Positions 49,175 to 59,189 of a stretch of 64,000 nt of DNA are shown piece after piece. How positions within the stretch are numbered: the stretch's first letter is position 1; each line of letters opens with the position of its first letter. The notes beneath the pieces were generated by a model that saw only the letters and a program-made list of their open reading frames with translations, did not search any database and had not been told where the DNA came from. This stretch comes from an uncultured Clostridia bacterium (GTDB lineage Bacteria > Bacillota > Clostridia > Christensenellales > CAG-917), in NCBI GenBank assembly GCA_944332815.1, contig CALVKQ010000002.1, positions 251,787 to 315,786 on the forward strand. The letters run 5' to 3'. The translations under genes were made by a program, and so were the position numbers.

Positions 49175-50092
49175 ATGGAAAAACTCGATCTCGAACTGTT
49201 GGAAAAGATAGCCGAACTGCACTCCGTCCCGGAGGGCAGCTTCAACATAAGAAAGAACGGGGAAAGGCTGGCGTCCGCCTCTACGGAGGATATCCGCATC
49301 ATCCCCAAAGAGGACAAGCCGGGCATTGACATCGTGGTCGCCGCAGGCGTCAAAAACAAGAGCGTGCACATCCCCGTCATACTCACGGTGGGCGACTTTC
49401 AGGACACCGTGTACAACGACTTTTTCATAGGCGAGGACGCCGACGTCACCATAATCGCAGGGTGCGGCATACACAACCCCGGCAAAGGCAAGGCGGAACA
49501 CGACGGCGTGCACACCTTCCGCCTCTCCGAAAACTCGCGCGTGCGGTACGTAGAGAGGCATTACGGCGAGGGCGCGGAGGGCGGAAAGCGCGTGTTCGAC
49601 CCCGTCACCAACGTCTTTTTGGACAAGGGCGCGGTGCTGGAAATGGAAACCACCCAGCTCGGCGGCGTCACCTTCACGGACAGGATGACGGAAGCCGTGG
49701 TGGGCGACGACGCCAAACTGCTCGTCAAAGAGAAGTTGCTCACCGACGGAGAGGAAAAGGCTATCTCCCGTTTCAAAGTGACGCTGCAAGGCAGGAACAG
49801 CACCTGCGACATAGTGAGCCGCAGCGTGGCGCGCGGCTCTTCCCACCAGGAATTCTACTCCGACGTGATAGGCGCGAACAGCTGTTTCGGACACGTCGAA
49901 TGCGACGGCATAGTCATGGACGGAGCGAGGATACTCTCCACTCCGCAGATAGACGCGGCGCACCCCGACGCCAGCCTGGTGCACGAAGCGGCGGTGGGGA
50001 AGATAGCCGGCGACCAGCTCACCAAACTCATGAGTTTGGGCTTGACGGAAAAGGAAGCGGAAGACACCGTGATAAAGGGCTTCCTGCACTAA
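49175..50092 (+). CDS. smsB: SmsB/SufB-like scaffold for iron-sulfur cluster assembly
   Basis: 305 residues, shorter than SufB or SufD. The right-handed beta-helix core ends in the SufB-like C-terminus: ANSCFGHVECDGIVMD, IDAAHPDASLVHEAAVGKI and LMSLGLTEKEAEDTVIKGFL, with candidate ligands Cys, His and Glu. The start at 49175 directly follows the smsC stop. It would assemble clusters with SmsC. A terminator follows. Confidence 0.9.
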   Translation: MEKLDLELLEKIAELHSVPEGSFNIRKNGERLASASTEDIRIIPKEDKPGIDIVVAAGVKNKSVHIPVILTVGDFQDTVYNDFFIGEDADVTIIAGCGIHNPGKGKAEHDGVHTFRLSENSRVRYVERHYGEGAEGGKRVFDPVTNVFLDKGAVLEMETTQLGGVTFTDRMTEAVVGDDAKLLVKEKLLTDGEEKAISRFKVTLQGRNSTCDIVSRSVARGSSHQEFYSDVIGANSCFGHVECDGIVMDGARILSTPQIDAAHPDASLVHEAAVGKIAGDQLTKLMSLGLTEKEAEDTVIKGFLH

Positions 50093-50113
50093 ACCATATT
50101 TCAAACATACGAA

Positions 50114-50140
50114 AACGCCGCATAAAGCGGCGTTTTTGTT
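50114..50140 (+). terminator. Terminator after smsB
   Basis: 8-bp stem AACGCCGC / GCGGCGTT with a five-base loop and a T tract. It lies 21 bases past the smsB stop and directly before the MITE-like element. Confidence 0.9.
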
Positions 50141-50143
50141 GTT

Positions 50144-50424
50144 ATGCCAGACAGGAATAATACGAACCAGGTTCCGCGCCGCCGATTTCCGCCTGAACCG
50201 CGTCAGTCGCCTTGCTAATACGGGCTGGTATTAGCTGCGCCGACTTCCTTGCTCAGCCAAAAATCGGCTGGCGCGGAACTGCTCGCACCTCAGAGCAAGA
50301 GATTTTCGGATGATGTTGCGCTGGCGAAACGCCGCCAATAGTATACATATTGGCAAGTTCCGACTGTGCAAAAGCGCCGAAAAGAATTGCTCCGAGGCTG
50401 GTTCGTATTATTCCTGTCTGGCAT
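50144..50424 (+). mobile_element. MITE-like element, copy B (281 bp)
   Basis: Perfect 27-base terminal inverted repeats starting ATGCCAGACAGGAATAAT lie at 50144-50170 and 50398-50424. The interior has further inverted repeats (GTTCCGCGCC / GGCGCGGAAC) and a GCTAATAC-gggctg-GTATTAGC hairpin at about 50212-50233. No protein-coding frame is seen. It matches copy A at 37348-37671 reversed. No clear target-site duplication is visible. It could be a non-autonomous transposon or a structured RNA repeat. Confidence 0.82.
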
Positions 50425-50550
50425 GCGTAAAGTAATATGAGCTGAGCCGCACCCTTTTTCCGCCTTGCCGTCCGCACGTCGATCGCTCCGTATCGCCGGG
50501 GCGAATGACAGAGCTCGGACGGAGAACTGCGGCGAATGCCCCGACGGCGA

Positions 50551-51822
50551 TCAGCGGATTATGATGCTGTCGCGCTCCGCTCCCACCGAAACGTACTTTA
50601 TCTCGCAGTCCACTTTTTTCTCTATGTAGTCTATATATGCGCGCGCTGCCGTGGGGAGATCCTCGAAGCGACGGCAGGAGGACGTGGGGGTCTTCCACCC
50701 GTCCATATAGACGATGTGCGGCTTTGCCGCGTTGAGTTTTTCGCCGAAGGGGAACTCCGTCGTGAGTTCGCCGTCGCACTCGTACGCATCGACCACCGGG
50801 ATGCGCCCGAAACCGTCCAGCACGTCCAGTTTGGTGAGGGCGATTTCGTCCGCTCCCTGCACTCTGCATCCGTAACGGGACGCCACGACGTCAAAGCCGC
50901 CCACCCTTCTGGGTCTGCCCGTCGCCGCGCCGTACTCGCCGCCGGCTTCGCGCAGTGCGACCGCTTCCTCGCCGAACATCTCTGCGGTGAAGGGACCCTC
51001 GCCCACGCAGGAGGAATACGCCTTCATGATGCCTATCGTCCTGTCGAGTTTGAGCGCCGGCACTCCTGCGCCTACTGGCGCGTATGCCGCGATGGTGTTG
51101 GAGGAGGAAGTGTAAGGATAGATGCCGAAGTCTATGTCGCGCAGCGCGCCGAGCTGTGCCTCGAACATGATATTCTTCCCCTCGCGCGCAGCGAGCGTGA
51201 GATACTGCCCCACGTCGCAGATATACGGCAGGAACCTCTCGCCGAACTCCGAAAGCCAATCCGTTATCTCCTGCACCGTATAACGCTTTGCGCCGGGGTA
51301 TGCGGAAAGGCAGAGATTTTTCCAATCCAGCACCTCTTCGACGCGCTCACGCAGATAGTGCGGATGCAGAAGGTCCCCCATGCGCACCGCTTTTTTCATG
51401 TACTTGTCCGCGTAAATGGGCGCGATGCCTCGGCGCGTAGAGCCGAATTTGCGGTCGGCGAGCCTGTCCTCTTCCAGGCAGTCCTGCTCCACGTTGTAGG
51501 GGAAGCATATGACGGCGCGGTCGCTTATGCGCAGGTTCTCGGGCGTGACGGACACTCCCCCTTCGCGCAGTCTGTCTATCTCCCCTGCGAGGTGGCGGAT
51601 ATCGATGACCATGCCGTTGCCCATGACGTTGACCTTGTCCTCACGGAGTATGCCGGAGGGCAGCAGGTTGAGGATGAACTTCCCTTTTTCGTTGACGACG
51701 GTATGCCCGGCGTTGTTGCCGCCCTGATAACGGACGATGACGTCCTGATCCTCGGAGAGCAGATCCACCATCCTGCCCTTGCCTTCGTCGCCCCAGTTGA
51801 TGCCGACTATCGCGGTAAGCAT
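50551..51822 (-). CDS. purA: Adenylosuccinate synthetase PurA
   Basis: 423 residues, the usual length. Makes adenylosuccinate from IMP, aspartate and GTP. The GTP-binding start GINWGDEGKGRMVDLL holds the catalytic Asp, followed by YQGGNNAGHTVV with the catalytic His, RRGIAPIYADK, AQLGALRDIDFGIYPYTSSSN and the C-terminal TRTD-like KLDVLDGFG. Lies 95 bases after purB, with a small hairpin between; both adenylate-branch genes are probably one operon. Confidence 0.97.
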   Translation of the reverse strand: MLTAIVGINWGDEGKGRMVDLLSEDQDVIVRYQGGNNAGHTVVNEKGKFILNLLPSGILREDKVNVMGNGMVIDIRHLAGEIDRLREGGVSVTPENLRISDRAVICFPYNVEQDCLEEDRLADRKFGSTRRGIAPIYADKYMKKAVRMGDLLHPHYLRERVEEVLDWKNLCLSAYPGAKRYTVQEITDWLSEFGERFLPYICDVGQYLTLAAREGKNIMFEAQLGALRDIDFGIYPYTSSSNTIAAYAPVGAGVPALKLDRTIGIMKAYSSCVGEGPFTAEMFGEEAVALREAGGEYGAATGRPRRVGGFDVVASRYGCRVQGADEIALTKLDVLDGFGRIPVVDAYECDGELTTEFPFGEKLNAAKPHIVYMDGWKTPTSSCRRFEDLPTAARAYIDYIEKKVDCEIKYVSVGAERDSIIIR

Positions 51823-51849
51823 ATCTGTACCTCACAAAAATAAATTCAA

Positions 51850-51872
51850 AACCAAAGGCGGCATGCGCCGCC
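51850..51872 (-). terminator. Hairpin between purB and purA (possible attenuator)
   Basis: GGCGGC-gcat-GCCGCC followed on the minus strand by TTTGGTTTT. The T tract is interrupted, so it may terminate only part of the transcripts between purB and purA. Confidence 0.5.
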
Positions 51873-51917
51873 GTGTCGGGCGCGCCTTTGCGCCGCGGTA
51901 TGTTGCTCTTTGTTTGC

Positions 51918-53348
51918 TCAGACTCTGATGACGGACGCCGCGTTCTCGTCGAAAGGATTGTCCCGAAGCAGCGGAAGCACCACGTCGGTCACGAACTCTT
52001 CCGTCTGCTCCGCCGCGCAGCCGACAAACTGCCTGACGTCCATGATGGCATTGAGTTCCTCCGCCGTGAGTTTGAAGACGGGGTCTGCGAGGATGCGCCC
52101 GAGCAGGTCATTGTCCCCGCCCTGTTCCTTGACCACGGCAGCCGCCGCGACGGAATGTTTCCTTATCGCTTCGTGCAGTTCCTGACGGTCGCCGCCCTTC
52201 TCCTTGACGCAGTACATCAAAATGTTTTCTGTTGCCATAAACGGCAGTTCACGGTTCAAATTGCGCTCTATTATCTTGGGATACAGTTTAAGACCGCTGA
52301 TGACGTTGATGTAAAGCGAAAGCACCGCATCCACGGCGAGGAACGCCTCGGGGACGGAAATACGCTTGTTGGCGCTGTCGTCCAAAGTGCGTTCGAACCA
52401 CTGCGTCGCAGCGGTGATGGCAGGGTTCAGGCTGTCCGTGATAACGTAGCGTGAGAGGGACGCCATCCTCTCGCTGCGCATGGGATTGCGCTTGTATGCC
52501 ATTGCGGAAGACCCTATCTGTTTGCTTTCGAAGGGTTCCTCCGCCTCTTTGAGGTTGGAGAGCAGGCGGATGTCGTTGGAGAATTTGGTGGCGCTCTGCG
52601 CTATGGAACACAGCACGGAAAGCACGTTGTAGTCCACCTTCCTGGAATAGGTCTGACCGCTCACGGGATAGGTGGCGGAAAATCCCATCTTCTCCGCGAT
52701 GAGCGCGTCCAGCTTTTTCACCTTTTCCCGGTCGCCGCCGAAGAGCTCCAAAAAGCTCGCCGCCGTGCCCGTCGTCCCCTTGCACCCCAGCAGTTTGAGG
52801 GAGGAGATGCGGTATTCCAGGTCGTAAAAATCCAGCACCAGGTCGTGCAGCCAAAGGGAGGCGCGCTTGCCCACCGTGGTGGGTTGCGCCGGCTGATAAT
52901 GGGTGTACGCGAGAGTGGGCAGATCCTTATGCTTCATCGCAAAATCCGCCACGCATTTTATCGCGGTGAGCAGGAGGGAGCGTATCTGCAACAGCCCCTC
53001 GCGCATCTGTATGACGTCCGTGTTGTCGCCCACGTAACAGCTGGTCGCGCCGAGGTGTATGATGGGTTTGGCTTTGGGGCAGGCTTTGCCGAAAGTCAGC
53101 ACGTGCGCCATGACGTCGTGACGCACCTCCTTCTCGCGTTCCGCGGCGTAAGCGTAATCGATGTCCGAAACGTGCGCTTTCATCTCCGCGATCTGCTCGT
53201 CGGTGATGTCGATGCCGAGTTCCTTTTCCGCCTCGGCGAGCGCGATCCAGAGCCTGCGCCACGTGGTGAACTTGAAGTCGGGTGAAAAGATGTGTTTCAT
53301 CTTCTCGCTGGCGTATCTTTCACAGAGCGGAGAAACGTAAGTGTCCAT
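51918..53348 (-). CDS. purB: Adenylosuccinate lyase PurB
   Basis: 476 residues. Splits adenylosuccinate and SAICAR. The fumarase-superfamily signature SSAMAYKRNPMRSERM is intact, and HLGATSCYVGDNTD and YTHYQPAQPTTVGKRA carry the catalytic His residues. The start MDTYVSPL is fixed by GGAGGGCA upstream. Longer in-frame starts would enter the promoter region. Transcribed from a strong promoter about 110 bases upstream. Confidence 0.96.
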   Translation of the reverse strand: MDTYVSPLCERYASEKMKHIFSPDFKFTTWRRLWIALAEAEKELGIDITDEQIAEMKAHVSDIDYAYAAEREKEVRHDVMAHVLTFGKACPKAKPIIHLGATSCYVGDNTDVIQMREGLLQIRSLLLTAIKCVADFAMKHKDLPTLAYTHYQPAQPTTVGKRASLWLHDLVLDFYDLEYRISSLKLLGCKGTTGTAASFLELFGGDREKVKKLDALIAEKMGFSATYPVSGQTYSRKVDYNVLSVLCSIAQSATKFSNDIRLLSNLKEAEEPFESKQIGSSAMAYKRNPMRSERMASLSRYVITDSLNPAITAATQWFERTLDDSANKRISVPEAFLAVDAVLSLYINVISGLKLYPKIIERNLNRELPFMATENILMYCVKEKGGDRQELHEAIRKHSVAAAAVVKEQGGDNDLLGRILADPVFKLTAEELNAIMDVRQFVGCAAEQTEEFVTDVVLPLLRDNPFDENAASVIRV

Positions 53349-53465
53349 ATTGCCCTCCAAACAAAAAAGCGTCCCGTGTTCCGCGGACGGAGCGCGGCAG
53401 GCTGCCGAACGGGAGCGGACGGGCTTATCGCGCGCCGTTTTCCCGAAGGCTTTGCCGACGCAGTA

Positions 53466-53494
53466 AATATACCAAGCCGCAAAAAAAATGTCAA
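53466..53494 (-). promoter_or_regulatory. purB promoter
   Basis: Minus strand TTGACA (53494-53489), 17-base spacer, TATATT (53471-53466). Predicted leader of about 110 bases with GC-rich inverted sequences. No purine riboswitch or PurR box was recognised. Confidence 0.8.
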
Positions 53495-53502
53495 ACATTT
53501 CC

Positions 53503-53582
53503 TTGACAGTGGCGCCTCCTCGGAGATATAATCCCGACCGTAGCAAGGACGCTCCGAAAACGGGCGTCCTTTCTCGTTTTTT
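53503..53582 (+). promoter_or_regulatory. Strong promoter followed directly by a terminator-like hairpin
   Basis: TTGACA (53503-53508), 18-base spacer and TATAAT (53527-53532) predict a start near 53539. Six bases later comes an 8-bp stem AAGGACGC / GCGTCCTT (53545-53571) and then six T at 53577-53582. Transcripts would be about 45 nt unless readthrough occurs toward glnN. It may be a small RNA or an attenuated upstream promoter of glnN. It stands back to back with the purB promoter. Confidence 0.55.
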
Positions 53583-53677
53583 CACGGGTGCGGACGAACG
53601 GAGAAGGGAGCGGCGCGCGAAAGCGAGGGGTGCGGACGGCAAAGCCGCCCGTCCACGGGCGGAATGCGTCAAATGGC

Positions 53678-53706
53678 TTGCTATATCGTGAAAAAGTTAA
53701 TATAAT
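53678..53706 (+). promoter_or_regulatory. glnN proximal promoter
   Basis: TTGCTA (53678-53683), 17-base spacer and TATAAT (53701-53706), 43 bases before the glutamine synthetase start. The interval from 53583 to 53677 shows no gene. Confidence 0.65.
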
Positions 53707-53748
53707 ATACATAATTTCCGCGTTTACGACGCGGAGAAGGAGCGAGTT

Positions 53749-55830
<2,082 letters not shown>

Positions 55831-55839
55831 AAAACTCAC

Positions 55840-55869
55840 GTCCCACCGCAACAGCGGTGGGACTTTTCT
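55840..55869 (+). terminator. Terminator after glnN
   Basis: 10-bp perfect stem GTCCCACCGC / GCGGTGGGAC with a four-base loop, followed by TTTTCT. It lies just before the ybaK start, so ybaK transcription may depend on readthrough. Confidence 0.85.
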
Positions 55870-55875
55870 CCGCTT

Positions 55876-56382
55876 ATGAAAAATGCCGTAGACAAGACCA
55901 ACGCCATGCGCGCGCTGGACAGAGCGCACGCCGATTACTCGGGCGTCACTTTCCTGCCCGAGGGCAAGGAGATATCCTCCGAGGACGCCCCCACGGGGGT
56001 GGAAGCCGCCGCCATGATGGGGGTGCCTCACGAACGCGTTTTCAAGACCCTCGTCACCGTGGGCAAGAGCCTTGCGCATTACGTGTTCGTCATCCCCGTC
56101 GCGCATGAACTCGACCTCAAAAAAGCGGCGCGCGCCGTGGGAGAAAAATCCGTGGATATGGTACGCTCAAAGGAACTCTTTCCCCTCACCGGTTACGTCC
56201 ACGGCGGATGCTCCCCTCTCGGCATGAAAAAACAGTTCGTCACCGTGCTTGACGCGAGCGCGCGCACGCTCGACAACATTTATTTCAGCGCAGGCAGGAT
56301 AGGCGTGCAGATCTCGACCTCTCCCACGGAACTTGCCAAAGCCCTGCGTTTCACTTACGCCGACCTCCTCAAAGAAAACTGA
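55876..56382 (+). CDS. ybaK: Cys-tRNA(Pro)/Cys-tRNA(Cys) deacylase YbaK
   Basis: 168 residues. Removes cysteine mischarged onto tRNA(Pro). The ProX/YbaK fold is indicated by ERVFKTLVTVGKS with the conserved Lys, YVFVIPVAHELDLKKAARAVGEKSVDM, LTGYVHGGCSPLGMKKQFVTVLD and the C-terminal ISTSPTELAKALR. The start at 55876 lies six bases after the terminator T tract and has only a weak ribosome site; translation may benefit from coupling or the start may be inefficient. Confidence 0.92.
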   Translation: MKNAVDKTNAMRALDRAHADYSGVTFLPEGKEISSEDAPTGVEAAAMMGVPHERVFKTLVTVGKSLAHYVFVIPVAHELDLKKAARAVGEKSVDMVRSKELFPLTGYVHGGCSPLGMKKQFVTVLDASARTLDNIYFSAGRIGVQISTSPTELAKALRFTYADLLKEN

Positions 56383-56441
56383 ACCGCGTCCCGTCCTGCA
56401 ACGCACACTCCGCCCGTAGTTTTAAGTTAATAATACGGGTG

Positions 56442-56470
56442 TTGCCTTTTGCATATTTTTGTGTTATAAT
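56442..56470 (+). promoter_or_regulatory. Citrate synthase promoter with extended -10
   Basis: TTGCCT (56442-56447), 17-base spacer and TGTTATAAT (56462-56470), an extended -10 box. The 5' leader of about 120 bases to the start codon shows no clear riboswitch. Confidence 0.75.
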
Positions 56471-56600
56471 GTTGCCGTTTCAAAGAAAATTTCGGGGAAG
56501 ATGACGGGATGATATGCGGCTCGGAACACGCACATCCCACACTTTTTTTGGGACCGCCGCGACGGGGACGCGGAAAAAGAACACTTAAAGGAGTACGGTC

Positions 56601-57968
56601 ATGGAACAGTTCGAAAAGACAGTGACACATTACGCGCCCTGGATGCGCAAAATGAGCGAGATAAGCGCGGCAAGCAGCACGATCGACCCTTCTCTTTATC
56701 AAAAGTATAACGTAAAACGCGGTTTGCGCGATATAGACGGCACGGGCGTCGTCGCAGGGCTTACAGAGATAAGCGAGATAAACGCCTACAAACCTGACGC
56801 GAACGGCAACCGTGTGGAGTGCCCCGGCGAACTGTTTTACCGCGGTATACCCATAAAAGATCTGGTGGACGGGTTCGTCGGCGAGAAACGCTTCGGTTTT
56901 GAGGAAACCACTTACCTCCTCCTCTTCGGCAAGCTGCCCGACGCCAAACAGCTCGAACACTTCACCGAGATGCTGGGGGAGTTCCGCAGACTGCCCGAGA
57001 GTTTCGTGCGCGACATAATCATGAAAGCGCCCTCCTCGGATATGATGAACGTCATCGCGCGCAGCGTCCTCACCCTTTACAGCTACGACAAGCACCCCGA
57101 CGACATCTCCATCGCGAACGTGCTGCGTCAGAGCATCCAGCTCATCGCGCAGTTCCCCCTGCTCTCCGCCTACGGCTATCAGGTGTACGCGCACTATCAT
57201 TCGGACAGCAGCCTCATCATACATAAGCCGCGCAAGGACCTCAGCACTGCGGAAAATATCCTGCGCCTCATCCGCCCCAACAAAAAATATACGGAGCTGG
57301 AAGCGCGCATCCTCGACCTCTGCCTCGTCCTGCACGCGGAACACGGCGGCGGCAACAACTCCACCTTCACCAACCATGTCGTTACCAGTTCAGGCACGGA
57401 TACGTACTCTGCGGTGGCGGCGTCGCTCGGTTCCCTCAAAGGGCCCAGACACGGCGGTGCGAACATCAAAGTTTCCAAGATGTTCGCGGACATAAAAGCC
57501 ACCACCCCCTGCACGGACGACGCCATACGCGACTACATAGCAAGGCTGCTCGACAAGAAGGCTTTCGACGAAGCCGGGCTGGTGTACGGCATAGGGCACG
57601 CCGTCTACTCCGTCAGCGACCCCAGAGCGGATATCCTGCGCGATTACGCCAAAAAACTCGCCGTCGCGAAAGGGTTGGAAAGCGATTACGAGTACTACGA
57701 AAAAGTCGCGCGCATAGCCCCCGAAGTCATAGGCGAAAAACGTAAGATGTATAAGGGCGTCAGCGCTAATGTGGACTTCTACTCCGGGCTCATCTACACC
57801 ATGCTCAAGATCCCGACCGAGCTTTACACCCCCATCTTCTCGGTGGCGAGGATAGCCGGTTGGAGCGCGCACCGCATAGAGGAACTCGCAAACCGCGGCA
57901 AGATCATCCGCCCGGGCTACACCGCAGTGGCGCCCCATCAGGACTACGTCCCGTTGGAAGAAAGATAA
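56601..57968 (+). CDS. gltA: Citrate synthase
   Basis: 455 residues. Condenses acetyl-CoA and oxaloacetate. The catalytic His residues are in VLHAEHGGGNNSTFT and SLKGPRHGGANIKV, with the usual RRLPESFVRDIIMKAPSSDMM and IARIAGWSAHRIEELANRGKIIRP near the end. The N-terminus before residue 45 is longer than in E. coli and matches the Clostridia/Bacteroides branch. AGGAG precedes the ATG. It probably provides 2-oxoglutarate for glutamate synthesis next to GlnN, rather than a full cycle. Confidence 0.93.
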   Translation: MEQFEKTVTHYAPWMRKMSEISAASSTIDPSLYQKYNVKRGLRDIDGTGVVAGLTEISEINAYKPDANGNRVECPGELFYRGIPIKDLVDGFVGEKRFGFEETTYLLLFGKLPDAKQLEHFTEMLGEFRRLPESFVRDIIMKAPSSDMMNVIARSVLTLYSYDKHPDDISIANVLRQSIQLIAQFPLLSAYGYQVYAHYHSDSSLIIHKPRKDLSTAENILRLIRPNKKYTELEARILDLCLVLHAEHGGGNNSTFTNHVVTSSGTDTYSAVAASLGSLKGPRHGGANIKVSKMFADIKATTPCTDDAIRDYIARLLDKKAFDEAGLVYGIGHAVYSVSDPRADILRDYAKKLAVAKGLESDYEYYEKVARIAPEVIGEKRKMYKGVSANVDFYSGLIYTMLKIPTELYTPIFSVARIAGWSAHRIEELANRGKIIRPGYTAVAPHQDYVPLEER

Positions 57969-57988
57969 ACAAGACCGCAAAAATCAAG

Positions 57989-58020
57989 ATCCACCGGCTA
58001 GGTCGGTGGATTTTTATTTT
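57989..58020 (+). terminator. Terminator after citrate synthase
   Basis: 8-bp stem ATCCACCG / CGGTGGAT with a seven-base loop and a T-rich tail (TTTTTATTTT). A-rich sequence on the left allows partial function for the minus-strand phosphatase gene. Confidence 0.88.
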
Positions 58021-58057
58021 ATTCCGGTTTTAGGTCACGCCAAAGACGGAAGCCCCG

Positions 58058-58726
58058 TCAAAACGGCTCTTTCTCCTCTCCCGTTATAAGGCGGAACAGT
58101 TCCTCCGCCCTCCCGACGGTGACCGTCGCGCCGTGCTCCGCAAGCACCTCACGCGAGCGAAACCCCCATTCTACGCCGATGAAATCCACTCCGGCGTTCT
58201 TCGCCGTGTCCGCATCGACGTCGGAATCGCCTATGTAGACCGTCCTCTCGCGGTCAACTCCGAGAGCCGCCATCACCGCATGAACGGAGTCGGGGGCAGG
58301 CTTCCTGCGCACCCCTTCTCTCTCCCCCACCGCCATATCGAACAGCCCGGGAAAGTAGTCGGCGGCGAGTGCCTGCACCGCAAAATCCACCTTGTTGGAC
58401 ACCACTGCGGTCTTCACGCCCTCCCGACGCAGCGCGGCGATAAGCTCGGGCACGCCGTCGTAAGGTTTGGTGAGGTCGGCGCAATGTGCGGCGTAATTGG
58501 TGCGGAAAACTTCCGCCAACGTGCTCATCTCCCCCTCCGTAGTGCCCCGTGGCACCGCGCGTTCCAGCAATTTTCCCACGCCGTTGCCCACGAAAGACCG
58601 CACTTCTTCCTTGGTGCGCTCGGGCATCCCCACTTCGCGCAGGGACATATTGAGTGTGTTGGTTAGATCGTCCAAGGTGTCGAGGATGGTCCCGTCCATG
58701 TCGAACACCGCAAGCATGTATTTCAT
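58058..58726 (-). CDS. HAD-family phosphatase (phosphoglycolate phosphatase-like)
   Basis: 222 residues. HAD motif I FDMDGTILDTLDDL at about 8-21 with the nucleophile Asp, motif II VVSNK, motif III Lys in RKPAP, and motif IV IGDSDVDADTAKNAG. The helical cap is inserted after motif I, as in Gph/PGP-type phosphatases; 2-phosphoglycolate is the likely but unproven substrate, pyrophosphate another. The ATG at 58726 has AAAGGA nearby. It stands alone, converging with citrate synthase. Confidence 0.9.
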   Translation of the reverse strand: MKYMLAVFDMDGTILDTLDDLTNTLNMSLREVGMPERTKEEVRSFVGNGVGKLLERAVPRGTTEGEMSTLAEVFRTNYAAHCADLTKPYDGVPELIAALRREGVKTAVVSNKVDFAVQALAADYFPGLFDMAVGEREGVRRKPAPDSVHAVMAALGVDRERTVYIGDSDVDADTAKNAGVDFIGVEWGFRSREVLAEHGATVTVGRAEELFRLITGEEKEPF

Positions 58727-59132
58727 CTTTTAATCCTTTCGCGTCCCTCACGGCTCAAAGCCGCCTCCGGAACGGCGTTGCTCTCCTTATACGTATCTCG
58801 GAGCCGCGATCTTCCGTGCCGCCGCACATACGGAACGCAGACGCTCGCCAAAGCGCCCACACATCCCACTCGCGCAAAGCGCCCGACGCCGTCGCCCCGG
58901 ACCGGCTCCGTATCACTCCGCCCCAGCATACCACATCTCTCCCCCGGATGCACTCCCCACACCGCAAAAACCGAAATTTCATCCCCTCCTCACACGATGA
59001 CCGTTTTGCTGTTTTTACACTTCCCGGTCGCCTCATAACATAATGCGACGGCGCTCGCCGCACCTCCCTGCTTTTTCAAGCGAAATATAAGGATAATTGT
59101 TATTTTTATTCCTTTTTTCTTTATTATTTATA
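58727..59132. other. Gap between the phosphatase and the SPFH cluster
   Basis: About 400 bases, GC-rich up to about 59060 and then sharply AT-rich toward the promoter at 59133. No gene, tRNA or clear RNA structure was recognised. Confidence 0.45.
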
Positions 59133-59161
59133 TTGACTTTTATGATTTTTCTGCATATAAT
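59133..59161 (+). promoter_or_regulatory. Promoter of the SPFH/zinc-ribbon cluster
   Basis: TTGACT (59133-59138), a 17-base spacer and TATAAT (59156-59161) in an AT-rich region, about 30 bases before the first start codon. It looks like an ordinary SigA promoter, without an ECF-type signature. Confidence 0.85.
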
Positions 59162-59189
59162 CATATGTGACAAATTTCGGGGAGAGATT

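Noticed and set aside
53349..53465. Purine riboswitch or PurR box in the purB leader
   Set aside because: GC-rich inverted sequences are present, but the conserved purine aptamer core and PurBox pairs are not recognisable.
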